Shown one piece after another: positions 20,594 through 30,069 of a stretch of DNA of 30,069 bases. The notes under the pieces were generated by a model that ran no database searches, was not told the DNA's origin, and saw nothing but the letters and a program-made list of their open reading frames with translations. Position 1 is the stretch's first letter. Each line of letters begins with the position of its first letter. Origin of the DNA: Thoreauomyces humboldtii (taxonomy: Eukaryota; Chytridiomycota; Chytridiomycetes; Spizellomycetales; Powellomycetaceae); NCBI GenBank assembly GCA_027596035.1, contig JADGJA010000212.1, positions 1 through 30,069 of the forward strand, read 5' to 3'. A program made the position numbers and the translations under genes.

Positions 20594-22193
20594 ATGCGAC
20601 TTCGTTCATTTACACTCCCTCTATTCCTCTTCCCGTCACCTTCCGAGCCCACATTCGCACTCCTCGACAAATTGATCCACATACAAGGTCACATCGAGAT
20701 TCTTACAGATTGCCGACCGAGCCGAAGCACCGAACCGTCTTCACAAGCTGTCCAAATAGCGACGTCGTAATAACCTCGCAGCCGCCCAATGCAAGTGATA
20801 GAAACGTTGCTGTTACTTCAGGACCGCCCGGCAAGGATATGGAAATTGTGGCCGAGGCATCAGCCCGGCCTCCTTCAGTAACTCTCCAAACGAGCCGGCA
20901 AGAGGAACCGGACCCAAATGGACTTACGAAGTCTGGAAGCGGACTCTCACGGTGAAAGACCTCCACGACAAGAAGATCAGCTATGGAACTGTATCTATCA
21001 CTGCTCGTGACAAGAGAGACGACCTCGAGTTCGGAGAAGAGTATGTCGATGCAATGCTTTCGGTGTCGGCTGAAAGCTGATACGTCAAGCTCTCTTGCAG
21101 GATCCTCGTGAAACTTGATAGCTCCTATATCAAGGTGCAGGAAGAGTTGTTTGACGATCCGAGGGCCGAAGTCTTCCTTGTTCAATCCGTCGCACACGCT
21201 CCACTGGGTTCGCGTTTCCAGGACGGAGCCTTTCTTCTCGCTGGCATTGCCGACGACAAAATAGCTGACGATAAACCATGCTTCTGCTGCGCGCCGATGG
21301 AAGCCTTCTCAAGCTTACCCGCTAGCATGCATTGGATCAAAGTCCTGGAATCCCGATCCAGCATCAACAACTCCCTCGTTGCTGTCTACCATTTTGGAAA
21401 TAGCGAAGATCGACCTCAGAAGACCGACGACTGGAAAGTTAGCAATTGCGCCGTCAATCCGGTCTTACCTCGCGTTACACCATCAGTGCTGTTGCAGTTA
21501 CCCGTGACAAAGCCCCAATCCTCGCGACAACTCACTATGACTCGTTGGAACGGCGGTGTGCGACAGGACCAGCAACAGCTACCAGCCAAGCCGACCCATC
21601 AGCACCAGGCTCGGCAGCAGCAGGGTTATCAGCAGCAGACTCCGCAAAACCTAATCTTCCCACCCTCTCATCGCTCCGACGTCTAGAATGCGGCATCGAG
21701 AGCGGTTGCACGGTTGAGAAATTTGTCGCCGTCGGTGACTTCCTGACTTTCGATGAGCTGCTGCGTTTTCCTAAGAGATTCTACGTGAAAGAGGACGAAA
21801 ATTTTATACCTTTCGAGAAATGGTCGAGAAATGGATGTTCCAAAACGCCATCACCGCCGCCATACAGATGCAAACAGATTTATGGTAGTCAGTTCCATAG
21901 GTCATAGCGCCTTCGAGATACTCATTTCCATCCGTCCCTTCCCCAGTGGGCTCACAAGTGCACCGGGAGCTTCCAATCAGGCGAACGGTGGTTTCTGGCA
22001 ACTTCACGAGGATTCAGGAAAAGATCCATCGCATGGAGACACAGGTCGCGGCCCTGCACGACAAACCTTTATTCCCGGCAGACATAGGCTGCAGGCCTTG
22101 GAAGCTGACCTGAACAAGCTGAAAGCCGACGAGATGGCCATGCGCCGGCAGGAGTTGATCGATGAGCAGCAGGTTGGTGGCAATGGCTGCTGA
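20594..22193 (+). CDS. Unidentified multi-exon protein with C-terminal coiled coil
   Basis: Tentative model: join of 20594-20766, 20879-21040, 21101-21555, 21687-21884, 21947-22044 and 22095-22193; 394 residues, phases consistent throughout. The best-supported junction is the 60-bp intron 21041-21100 (GTATGT...CTTGCAG), which joins KRDDLEFGEE to ILVKLDSSYIKV. The 131-bp intron 21556-21686 has a weaker donor but links two protein-like stretches, ending one exon at MTRWNG and resuming at CGIESGCTVEKFVAVGDF. The last exons give a charged amphipathic helix (RIQEKIHRMETQ, then ALEADLNKLKADEMAMRRQE), likely a coiled coil. The donor at 22045 (GTCGCG) and the first exon are weak. I recognise no family. 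Readings through the Gln-rich alternative frame to the stop at 21686 are possible. Confidence 0.4.
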
Positions 22194-22295
22194 ACAGAAC
22201 CGAAGTCGCCGTTGGAGTTAGGCTTGCAAGTTTTGCGAAGAGTTGAATAACATGTCGAAGACTTCGACGAGCTCTCGAAGCAGTTTATTGCGCTT

Positions 22296-23864
22296 CTAAT
22301 CATGCCATCGATGCTTCACGAAACCATCAGGCCGCACAACCACCCGTCCCCGTCTGCTCAAGCCTCCCGTTATTATGTCCCACCATATAGAGTTCTTATC
22401 CGTTTGATCATCCATGTCCTCTCCTTCGACGGTGAAGTCTATCCCAGTCTTCAAAGTTGTTCCCGAGTTCCGATCAAATGGCTCCTCGGCCTCGGGTCCT
22501 GCGATCACTATTTCCATCTTGGCCGCAAAGAGATCCAATGTCGATATCAGCTGTCCTGTAGCCGACAGTTTGATCCACGTATGCGGGAATCGCGTGCCGA
22601 CTTGGGCTGTCAATGAGTCGACCAAGTTTCCGTCGTACTGATATCGCATCAGCAACGCCCCGAGGTCCTGGTGAGCTTCCACATCTGAGCGGTTCGCAAC
22701 GGTGCGAACGCCGAAGCGAGCATCAAAGTCGGAACGAAGCAAGGCCTGTCGAGCGCAGCGAAGAGCCACGGGTCGTCGTTCGGTGGTGTACGTGTCGAGA
22801 ATGGATGTGGATGACGAAGGGTCAGAGAGTGAGGCAGCTATCTTCCAGCAGAGGTTGTGAGCATCCGCAATACCCGTGTTCGCACCGAGTCCACCGTAGG
22901 GTGGATACGTGTGCGCTGCGTCTCCTACGAGGAACGTCCGACCCTGTCGGTAGCGCTCTGCGACCCTTGCGGTCGTGTTCCAGAGACTGGGAGGTGCCAG
23001 CATCTGAATCTCTAGCTGGTCGTCGCACCCGATGGCGGTCCGGATTATGGAAATCGCTTTATCGCCCGGGAAGTCTGCGGGTGATTCGAGAGTAGGATCG
23101 TATTCATAGTGGAACGACCAGCGGTCTTTGCTGTTGACGGCGAGGAACAGGCCTTCGACAGAACCTTCGATCTTGCCTTGCGTGAATGTCTTCCCGGCAA
23201 TAGCGTCCTCCAGATCAGCGCTGAAGTAGAGGTTGGCAAAGTGAATCACGGGCTTGGGCGGATCTGTTTGCACAATGGTGGTCGAGATTCCGAGATGTCG
23301 ACGAACAAAGCTCCTTCCACCGTCAGCGGCGATGAGGTACGAGGCTCTGACATGCGTTTCCTCCCCTTCACCATCACGGACGACCACATCCAGCCCGTTT
23401 TCTATCTCTTGGATTGCAACGACTTCTTTCCCAGCCTCATAACTTCCTCCTCGGTCCACCAAAGCGTTCAAAAGCACCGGTTCCAACAGCGTCTGGGGCA
23501 ACGCCGCGAACGTACACGGCGACGGGTCCTGTTTCCCCACCCGCTTGGCGATCGCAGCTCCCGCGTTCAGAAGACTCTCCGATCCAAGCAAAGTCAGACC
23601 TCTGCGCGCTCCTCCGAACGCTCCCGGTTTGAATGCAGTTTTGGCAGCGGCTTGGACGGCGTCTTCCAGTCCGATGGATCGAAGTATCTCGACGGTGCGT
23701 GGAGCGAACCCGCCCGCGCGAGGGTAGATGGAAGGTCGAACGGATTTTTCGACGAGGATGAAAGACACGCCGAGGTGTTTGAGGAGGAGGCCGGTCGTGA
23801 TTCCCACCAGACCGCCACCGACTATGAGGACCGATGTTTGTCGTGGGACAGCGGGTGAAGACAT
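22296..23864 (-). CDS. FAD-dependent group A flavoprotein monooxygenase, intronless
   Basis: A single exon of 522 residues from the ATG at 23864. Such enzymes (PHBH/phenol hydroxylase/UbiH fold) use NAD(P)H and oxygen to hydroxylate aromatic or polyketide-like substrates. The three FAD motifs are present: GGGLVG near the N-terminus (G16-G21, with E39 of LVEKS for the ribose), the DG motif AADGGRSFVRRHLG (D181), and the GD motif FLVGDAAHTYPPYGGLGANT (D315) with IADAHNLCWK after it. The C-terminal 100 residues form a small thioredoxin-like tail typical of phenol-hydroxylase relatives, though no redox cysteines are seen. An upstream GTG-initiated extension is open but unlikely in a eukaryote. 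The lack of introns contrasts with its neighbours. Substrate is unknown and no biosynthetic cluster surrounds it. Confidence 0.9.
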   Translation of the reverse strand: MSSPAVPRQTSVLIVGGGLVGITTGLLLKHLGVSFILVEKSVRPSIYPRAGGFAPRTVEILRSIGLEDAVQAAAKTAFKPGAFGGARRGLTLLGSESLLNAGAAIAKRVGKQDPSPCTFAALPQTLLEPVLLNALVDRGGSYEAGKEVVAIQEIENGLDVVVRDGEGEETHVRASYLIAADGGRSFVRRHLGISTTIVQTDPPKPVIHFANLYFSADLEDAIAGKTFTQGKIEGSVEGLFLAVNSKDRWSFHYEYDPTLESPADFPGDKAISIIRTAIGCDDQLEIQMLAPPSLWNTTARVAERYRQGRTFLVGDAAHTYPPYGGLGANTGIADAHNLCWKIAASLSDPSSSTSILDTYTTERRPVALRCARQALLRSDFDARFGVRTVANRSDVEAHQDLGALLMRYQYDGNLVDSLTAQVGTRFPHTWIKLSATGQLISTLDLFAAKMEIVIAGPEAEEPFDRNSGTTLKTGIDFTVEGEDMDDQTDKNSIWWDIITGGLSRRGRVVVRPDGFVKHRWHD

Positions 23865-26238
23865 GGTCTTTGCCAGTATCTTTGAATTGCGTTCTCGAAG
23901 CTTCGTGAGGATGGCAGTTATGATAGGTATTAATAGGGCTGTCCAATGTCGCCGCTGCGGGCTGCGGCCGGACTTCCCGGACTTTCCACACACGGAATTC
24001 CGGGCATCACTCTACCTTTCCGCACTACAGCTAGTTCTGCAGGCATCAAATAGATACATGTAAATCAAGCGCCGAAAACATTTCGACTCACAGAGGCTAC
24101 TCAAACAAGGGACTCATTTGAACAGATTGCTGTGAACGTTCAAGGTGTTATGGTGAAATGGAAGGGAGGACAAAATAATGAGGGACGACAGAGCCCTTAG
24201 GATCTAGCGTAAAGAGCTTTGGTTGCCATAAGAAAGTGGGATGCGGTCTTTATTTGCGAGGTCGCGGGCATTCTTATATATCCTGTTTCTGACTTGATCG
24301 TTGAGTGGGGTTATTTAGCCTTATAGGCAAAAGTACGCAGATTCTACGGCATTGCAGAAATGAAGGAAGGCGTTCTGCTGGTTCGACATCAGCCAAAGAG
24401 GAGGAACTTCGGGCGGCAGACTTGGCTGCCTTGATGCGCCGCACAGTCAACACAGCCCCCCATGCTTCTCGCTGCCGCCCCACGAATCCCACGAGAGAGA
24501 TCTCAAAACCCTCGAGGACCTTTACTTGGGACTTGGGTAGGTCGGAGACCTTTCAAGAAGTCGGCAAAACATTGAGGGTTCGTTAAATCGAGAAATCCTA
24601 CACTTTTTCGATGATCCCTAGCGAGCGGTTCGCCATGAACAGATACGCGGGACCGATATAATCCACAGCGTCGGTACTGATGATCGGAAAGTATTCCTGT
24701 GTGTACAGTCCGACAAGCATGTGCCGGAAAATCCGCGGGCGGGGCAGATCCCTGGCTGTTCGAGGGCATTGGAGTATTCTGCCGCTTCCGCCAGGAAGGA
24801 AAGATGGAGAGGCTAAATGGTTCCGTCGCAGTATTCGGCGTGCTCGTCGCATCCTTGTGACTCGTGTGCAGGAGTTTCAGCCGTTCGTCCGTGGATGTGC
24901 TGTTTCCTTCGGGAGAGCAACCATTTAGATTGCTGAATCTCGGATGAGTTGCGTCTGGTGAGACGGTTCTTCGAACGTAAAGAGTGGCCTCTTTGTCTCT
25001 GCCGTAATTAGCTACTACGAAGAGCTGCTTCAAGTACTAACAGCGGCCCCGTGCCTGTAGCCTGAGCTGTGCCTCGAGTTCAGACGCTGTCGAACGATCT
25101 CAACGGCTGCATCTATCTCAACCGGTTACAATCGTCTTTTGCGATACCCATTTATTCAGCAGCATAAGCAACGCTACTGAAGATTTCCAGTACTGGCGAA
25201 TGGCCCATGGGGTTGGAACATCCAGTCAGGATTTTCAAAAACACTTACTTTCCGAACCACCACCAGCGCGCCCAATGAGCGGCGTCGGTGCTGAAGTCAA
25301 CGGTGAGGGACTTGATCGAATCTCAAGAGCAAAACGTAGCTTCGCGACCTCACGCTCTTTCAACTATTCTGGAAGAGTTATGCGGCCATCTGGAAGCTCT
25401 CCTGATGGAGCAGGAAGCCAGATTGAGCAACAAGAAAGCAGCTCTGAGAGCACTTTGGGTGTCGGTCGCCATCCTGACCGAACGAACCGCAGTGAAGTCC
25501 GAGCTTGCCCGACCAGTGGTCCTTCCTCTTCCGAGTCTCTCTGCTCGCCGTCGTCACCCTGTCATGAACCTTCTGGGGTTCGAGGTACCTCGATGGCCGA
25601 ATTTCCCACGCATGCCTAGCAAACTTACTTCAGTACCTTAACCTGATCGGTCAGTTCCCTCTGCCACGACGCACTGGTACTTCCACCTCCAGCACTGCAT
25701 CAAGCGACTGCGCTATTCTTACCCCTATCCTGAATGTACGACCTTCCAGCTGTCAGAATATAGCAAGAGTTGATGAGATCCAGCTGACGGTGTCTGTATA
25801 TGCTTACATGACGGCGGGAAAGTCTTCGAAGTACAGATGCGCGGGTTAGCGAAGCGACGTTGTGGCCGTGTACCACAGAGGAATCGCTTGAGGGTGGCGA
25901 AGGGGACGACTTTAGCATGCTAGTACGGATGAGAACTGAGATCCATCTGTTAGGCCAAGGAGGCGGCGTGACTGACTGTACCGACAAGCGGCCGCGGCAT
26001 CGGAATGTCGAGTCGAGATTGTTGCGATCCGCTATACATCGTACAACGGCGCTTTGACCACCACATCGGGCTCTTTGAAAGTGGCTGTGCAGAGGTGCGT
26101 GGAGTGAGAGTGTAGCAACCAAAAAGTCCGTCGTAGCTTTCCTCACGCATTCCCGCACTCCCGCCCGACATTTCAGCTTCAGCACAAACACTCGACTCCA
26201 AACAACGTTGACATCCTCGATCGATCCTACCATCCCCA
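23865..26238. other. Long region without a convincing gene
   Basis: About 2.4 kb. Two stretches look faintly protein-like. A minus-strand frame at 24598-24852 ends with MLVGLYTQEYFPI...DYIGPAYLFM. A plus-strand frame at about 25288-25641 contains a helical run (LSTILEELCGHLEALLMEQE). Neither has a clear start, splice partner or family, so they may be gene relics or unrecognised exons. The rest shows nothing. Confidence 0.45.
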
Positions 26239-26313
26239 ACCTCTCACGACCCCAACCTCTCACGACCCCGCCTCTCAAGACCCAGCCTCTCACGACCAAG
26301 CCTCTCGACGACC
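26239..26313. repeat. 15-bp tandem repeat upstream of pam18
   Basis: About five head-to-tail copies of a 15-bp unit, consensus RCCTCTCACGACCCM. The first two copies are identical, the third has A for C at one site, and the last is partial. The array ends 73 bp before the pam18 ATG, so it is in the promoter or 5' leader. Confidence 0.85.
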
Positions 26314-26385
26314 GAACGTTTCCGCCACCTTTCCTCTCCTCACAACTGCAAACTTCAAATTCCCGAACCCCGTTCAAAACCAGCC

Positions 26386-26706
26386 ATGGCCTCCGTCCTC
26401 CTAATCGGCGCCGGTATCGCAGCAGCTGCTATCGTTGGTCGTGCCGCTCTCAAGGCCTCCTCTCGAGTAGGGGGCTCCTCGTCCTCTCTCATGGGCGGGA
26501 AGGCCTTCATGCGAGGCGGGTTCGAATCCAAGATGACCCGTCGCGAGGCCGCCCTCGTCCTCGGGATAAGGGAGACCGCCAGCAAGGACAAGCTCAAGGA
26601 GGCCCACAGGAGGATCATGCTCCTCAACCATCCCGACCGTGGAGGAAGTCCTTATCTGGCCAGCAAGATCAACGAGGCCAAGGACATGATCGACAAGAGG
26701 AGGTAG
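26386..26706 (+). CDS. PAM18: Pam18/Tim14, J-domain subunit of the mitochondrial import motor
   Basis: An intronless gene of 106 residues. The protein is anchored in the inner mitochondrial membrane and stimulates the ATPase of mitochondrial Hsp70 at the TIM23 channel. An N-terminal membrane segment (about residues 3-22, LLIGAGIAAAAIVGRAAL) is followed by a Gly/Ser linker. A short C-terminal J domain (about 50-106) follows, with MTRREAALVLGI, the helix KEAHRRIMLLNHPD (HPD motif at 82-84) and GGSPYLASKINEAKDMI. Size and layout match Tim14/DNAJC19 proteins, which have a short intermembrane-space tail. The ATG at 26386 (CAGCCATGG) is a good context and the only start that keeps the membrane segment. 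Confidence 0.94.
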   Translation: MASVLLIGAGIAAAAIVGRAALKASSRVGGSSSSLMGGKAFMRGGFESKMTRREAALVLGIRETASKDKLKEAHRRIMLLNHPDRGGSPYLASKINEAKDMIDKRR

Positions 26707-27834
26707 CAGGAGCAGCTGTAGCAGCGTGTAGACGGAGGGAGAGGGGCGGGGAGCAGGGAGGGAAGGACACGCATGTTCGTACTAATTCATACATCGAAGG
26801 AGGTTCGTTGCGCCTTTTGCCAGCCTGCGCTTGGACGTATCGCTAGGCTTTTCATATCTTTCATCAATACATTCATCTGTTTTTGGCAATTCTCTTCGGG
26901 CGCCGATGGCTTCGGACAGCACGGCAGCGATGATTCATGGAAGCATGTTATACTTTATGTCAAGCATCATGGTTTATGTAACAAACAGCTTTTGCGATGA
27001 GGCTGAAAGACAAGGGCATTCGAGAGGTAGCGAGAGCGGTCATGGGAAGTCATGGAAGTGTGGGCCAAAGCTAGCCAAAACGCAAGCGATTTATGACCCT
27101 TGTGTCAGCTGACTTGTCGCGTGACTGCCAGCCGAGAGTGCCCGTATGATGAGCCCTTGCACTGTGTGCAGCAGAGACGGCGAGCGAAGTCGGCAGGGAT
27201 GAAGCGGGTTGAGCCGTGTGCAAGCTGAGGATGCGTGTGCTGCTTTTGCCGGACGTGTGATGCGCAAGACTTTCGTCTCGGATCAGAAATCTCCCAGGGA
27301 AGCGTCAAAAATGGCTGGTACATGCGTCAGGGGTGAACATCAGCGTGTCGTTTGTGGAAACGACAGAGGCCAAACGTTCGACGTCTTCAGCAAGCCGGTT
27401 TGCACGGGACAGTTTGAGAATTCTAGTCATTTCCGAAGAAAGCTATTCTCGCCGGACCCCTCACGGACAATAGACCCCAGGCGTGCTATGAAACTAAGCC
27501 ATAGTGTAGTATTTCCCCGCCTGGGTCGTGTCGAGTGCGCGAGGGCGTGCAAACGCCATTTCATGCATGCAACCCGGATGACGCCTAGTACTCCAGCCTT
27601 ACGCACCGCGAATGTCGAGGACACCCGATATCCCTTACGCACAGCGATTCGTTGTGTGTGGGGGGTAAAAGGGGCCAAGATAAACGTTGTGTTTGGGACA
27701 GCAGGTTCGACGACCATCCTTGAGAGCTTCGTCACCTCGGGACAGCTTACGTTGTCGGAGGATGCCGATGCTCTTCGAGAGTGGGCTTGGGGGTATCGCA
27801 GGCGTCTGAGCGGTACGACACAACAACGAAAGCG
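26707..27834. other. Region without a convincing gene
   Basis: This is the pam18 3' flank and beyond. A 209-codon open frame at 27209-27838 (+) has no recognisable pattern or good start and is treated as chance. Nothing else is seen. Confidence 0.5.
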
Positions 27835-28143
27835 TTAGATAAAGTGAGCGACAACGTTCTGCAAGAGGTTTGTTACCTTGCAAGGAGCCCATTTTATCGG
27901 GTCGGAAGGGGTGCCAATGATCTTGGAGAGCGTTCTTGGCGGAGCAGGTTGCTGCAAGTTCGATGGGCACGGAATGTCTCTAAGTCGTGAGGTGACGACG
28001 GGCCCGTTAGTAACAGTAAGCGGGGAGTGAGTTCTCATCACAAATCCTTACCTTGCGTTTTCCGCAAGGTAATTCAAAGAAGGTGGTAGCCCTTTTGCGC
28101 GGAGCTCTGCAAGACTTGAATGCTCGCGTGGTGATCGCGCCAT
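27835..28143 (-). CDS. Possible small two-exon gene (uncertain)
   Basis: Tentative model: complement join of 27835-27979 and 28052-28143; 78 residues. The ATG at 28143 sits in a strong context (GTGCCATGG). Exon 1 encodes a plausible helical stretch (LAELRAKGLPPSLNYLAENA) and ends at a consensus donor, GCAAG|GTAAGG. A 72-bp intron with acceptor CGACTTAG keeps frame into exon 2 (TLSKIIGTPSDPIKWAPCK), ending NVVAHFI. A second acceptor, AACTTGCAG, would change the frame. No family recognised. The donor lies inside a perfect hairpin (28048-28072). Confidence 0.25.
28048..28072. repeat. Perfect 10-bp hairpin over a candidate 5' splice site
   Basis: TTACCTTGCG (28048-28057) and CGCAAGGTAA (28063-28072) are exact reverse complements separated by five bases. 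On the minus strand the 3' arm contains the AAG|GTAA donor of the candidate small gene. Confidence 0.8.
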
Positions 28144-28313
28144 GGCACATGACACATGGGCGCAGCAAACGAGGAAACTTCGCAACAAAGATTCAGCGCC
28201 ATGCATCCGAGCATTGAGAGATTGCATCCATCCATACCTGAGATCACCAAGTGCTCGCGGTTCCAAGACGTAGCCGAGACATGTGCGGCATCTTGAACGT
28301 GTAGAATGGCATT

Positions 28314-28773
28314 TCAGCGCGTGACGGCGTAGCGGAGGTTCTGCAAGCGCATATACGAATCACAGTCAGCAAAAGCATGCATCCATTTCGCTCGATAATC
28401 TCCATTTCACTTTACCTTTTTTTACTTTTGCTTCTGTTTTGAGGCAGATTCGGACCATCTCACCCGCCGGGCTGGTCGCGGAAGACGCAGCGGGAACGGA
28501 GTGGAATGGGGAAGCTGCATGACTACTTGAGGAACCTTGAGGTGGAAGTGAATTTCACGCATCCATCCATGTAGTTGAGCGAGACGCAGGCTGCACCTTG
28601 GTGCCTAAGAGACTGGAGAGGTGGTGATTGTTGGATGTGGATGTTGGATGTTGGTGCACGCGTCGAAGCCGTCGTTCTTCTGCAGCGCGTGGGCAGAGGG
28701 GGGCGTTAGGGCTGTGGTATACAGACAGGTGTTTGCTTACCCAATCGACGGCGGAGTTGTTCGCAGCCATCAT
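28314..28773 (-). CDS. Possible small spliced gene (uncertain)
   Basis: Several good splice signals line up on the minus strand. An ATG at 28773 encodes MMAANNSAVDW before a GTAAGC donor. A later stretch encoding SPAGEMVRICLKTEAK ends at 28426. From there a 85-bp intron (branch GCTGAC, acceptor CGCTTGCAG) joins in frame to the terminal exon 28314-28340, NLRYAVTR and stop. The middle exon(s), around KNDGFDA, cannot be joined unambiguously. Total length would be about 55-60 residues. No family recognised, and chance is possible. Confidence 0.22.
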
Positions 28774-29057
28774 GTTTGGTTCTCATGTTCTCGGGGGTGG
28801 GCCGGGGTGCTGGGGTGGGTTGGTTGGGCGAAAAACCCCCCCAGACACGGATGCGTCGTGGATAGAAGGCGGCGAGGCGCATCGAGCCGAAGAGACCCCA
28901 TTGGCTTGTGTGGAAGCCCATCTCTGAGCGCGCCCAACAACTACCAATTGCAAGGATCTTTTCTTTTCTTAGCCATTGAGGCAGCATTGAGCATTACACC
29001 AGCAATCAAAACGGGTTGAGCTCCAACAAAGATCGAGCAGGGTCCCCTCCCCGACCA

Positions 29058-30069
29058 ATGTCGGATCATCATCCTAAGCCAGTATGAAGAGATTGCAGAG
29101 TTCCTTGCTTCCGAACCACTTTAAACTGACGCGCCTCACCTTTACAGCAGCAAAGCCAAACATCTGAACGCCTCGACATGCCCAGCACTGGTGGGCCGAA
29201 ACCTAGCCTTGTCCACCCCTCAATAGACGATTGGCATGCGGACCATCCAAAGTCACCTGCTGCCATTGCGGCCGCAACTGCAGCGTCAAAGGAGGCCAGC
29301 GACGGCGAGAGGGGACCCGTCATCCTGCAGATCATGAACGGAGACAAGCCAAAGCAGGCCACAACGACGAAGCCTCTCGGGCCGCCAAAACCAGCTTACA
29401 CCGCCCCCTTCCCGCATCCAACGGACCCCTCCAAAGTCATTCTGCGGAACCCTTGGGACAGGGAGGAGGTGACGTTGGACAAGGCGGCCGACGAGAAGGC
29501 TGCAGCCGCATTCTACGCTTTGCACGTCCCGCCTCGGGGTCCGTCACGGACGTTGCTGGCCGAACCGGGAATGGCGATCGACGCTGTTTCTCCGCGGCTG
29601 TCCTCATCAGTGGAACTATTGCCGTCGTCGTCTGCGCCTGATGATGCTCAGGTCAAAGGATTCGCGATGGGTGCTCTACTGCCTCCCCTAGTCGATTTCC
29701 TGCCGGACGAGGTCGCCGTGTCCCCGGTCGTACCGAAGAAGACCACGCAGCAGCAGCAGACACAGCGTAAACAGGAGCCTCCGACCTGGATCTCAAAGCA
29801 ACCTCAGTTGACAACAGCTTCGGCACCCACCGCATCCCCACTCCACACTTCGTTCGAAGAGGAAATGCTTGCCATCTTTAACACAGTGCGGATGTCCACA
29901 ATTCCTCAGGCAACGGCCTCCTCGTTGCCGCAAAACTCCGGTTCGATGATGGATTCGACCGAGCTCAGTAGTTTGGTTTCCAGCGCTCCACCTCTCAGAA
30001 ACCCGGCAGGAGGGTTGGGGATCTCGAGACCCTACACTCCACCCATCCCACCGCCCAAAAGAGCCGCTC
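29058..30069 (+). CDS. Disordered protein, N-terminal part (3' partial)
   Basis: Model: join of 29058-29081 and 29148 to beyond the right edge; 315 residues visible. A tiny first exon (MSDHHPKP) ends at a GTATGA donor. The 66-bp intron has branch CTGAC and acceptor CCTTTACAG, and the long exon follows in frame (QQSQTSERLDMPSTGG). If the intron is not real, the ATG at 29178 is the start. The protein is rich in Pro, Ala, Ser and Thr, with a short Gln run (QQQQTQ) and few hydrophobic blocks (VILQIMNGD, KVILRNPWDRE, FEEEMLAIFNTV). It looks largely disordered, as in regulatory or scaffold proteins. No family recognised; the decisive C-terminal part is outside the window. Confidence 0.7.

Noticed and set aside
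24598..24852. Minus-strand frame ending DYIGPAYLFMANRSLGIIEKV-like
   Set aside because: It looks protein-like at its end, but there is no recognisable family, upstream exon or convincing start. It is kept only as a remark in the region entry.
25700..26377. 225-codon minus-strand frame upstream of pam18
   Set aside because: It runs through the 15-bp tandem repeat (which yields a Gly/Arg/Val repeat peptide) and starts in the pam18 promoter. No domain or splice support.
26519..26532. GGTTCGAATCC-like tRNA B box
   Set aside because: It lies inside the pam18 coding frame (encoding GGFESK), and no A box or cloverleaf is nearby.
27209..27838. 209-codon + strand frame
   Set aside because: It has no conserved pattern and no start in good context, and overlaps other equally poor frames on the opposite strand.
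1..30069. CRISPR arrays, IS elements, retroelement LTRs
   Set aside because: No regularly spaced repeats, no terminal inverted repeats flanking a transposase-like frame, and no integrase or reverse-transcriptase motifs were seen.

Overview
The window looks like about 30 kb of a fungal nuclear chromosome. Coding sequences are broken by many short introns (about 50-140 bp) with GTRAGT/GTATGT-type donors and NCAG/TAG acceptors. Genes lie on both strands at eukaryotic spacing. The set includes a Snt2-type multi-reader chromatin protein, the mitochondrial import co-chaperone Pam18/Tim14 and an MRP-type ABC transporter. I cannot place it below the level of Fungi: intron size and moderate-to-high GC would suit a basidiomycete or an early-diverging lineage. 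No bacterial operon, CRISPR array, rRNA, tRNA or intact transposon was seen.

Left part (1-9 kb): the 3' end of a phosphomannomutase gene (+), a four-exon EF-hand protein (-), a protein made only of a gamma-butyrobetaine-hydroxylase-type N-terminal zinc domain (-), and a short two-exon protein resembling a lone arrestin N-lobe (-). A divergent promoter region follows, then a five-exon M1 aminopeptidase (+). The middle (9.3-19.8 kb) holds a 16-exon SNT2-like gene (+; BAH, PHD, ELM2/SANT, GATA-like finger, PHD, extended PHD, split C-terminal finger). It converges on a four-exon full-length ABCC transporter (-).

Right part (19.8-30 kb) is looser: an unidentified six-exon gene model (+), an intronless group A FAD monooxygenase (-), about 2.5 kb with no convincing gene, pam18 (+) with a 15-bp tandem repeat in its leader, two tentative small spliced genes (-), and the start of a long disordered protein (+) that runs off the right edge.

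The genes do not form an obvious pathway cluster; they are mostly housekeeping functions (mannose activation, peptide trimming, chromatin reading, protein import, transport). Most worth a second look are the two adjacent orphan N-terminal-domain proteins, a hairpin that masks a candidate 5' splice site, and the unidentified multi-exon genes. All exon boundaries were read by eye from splice consensus and reading-frame continuity; none has transcript support here.
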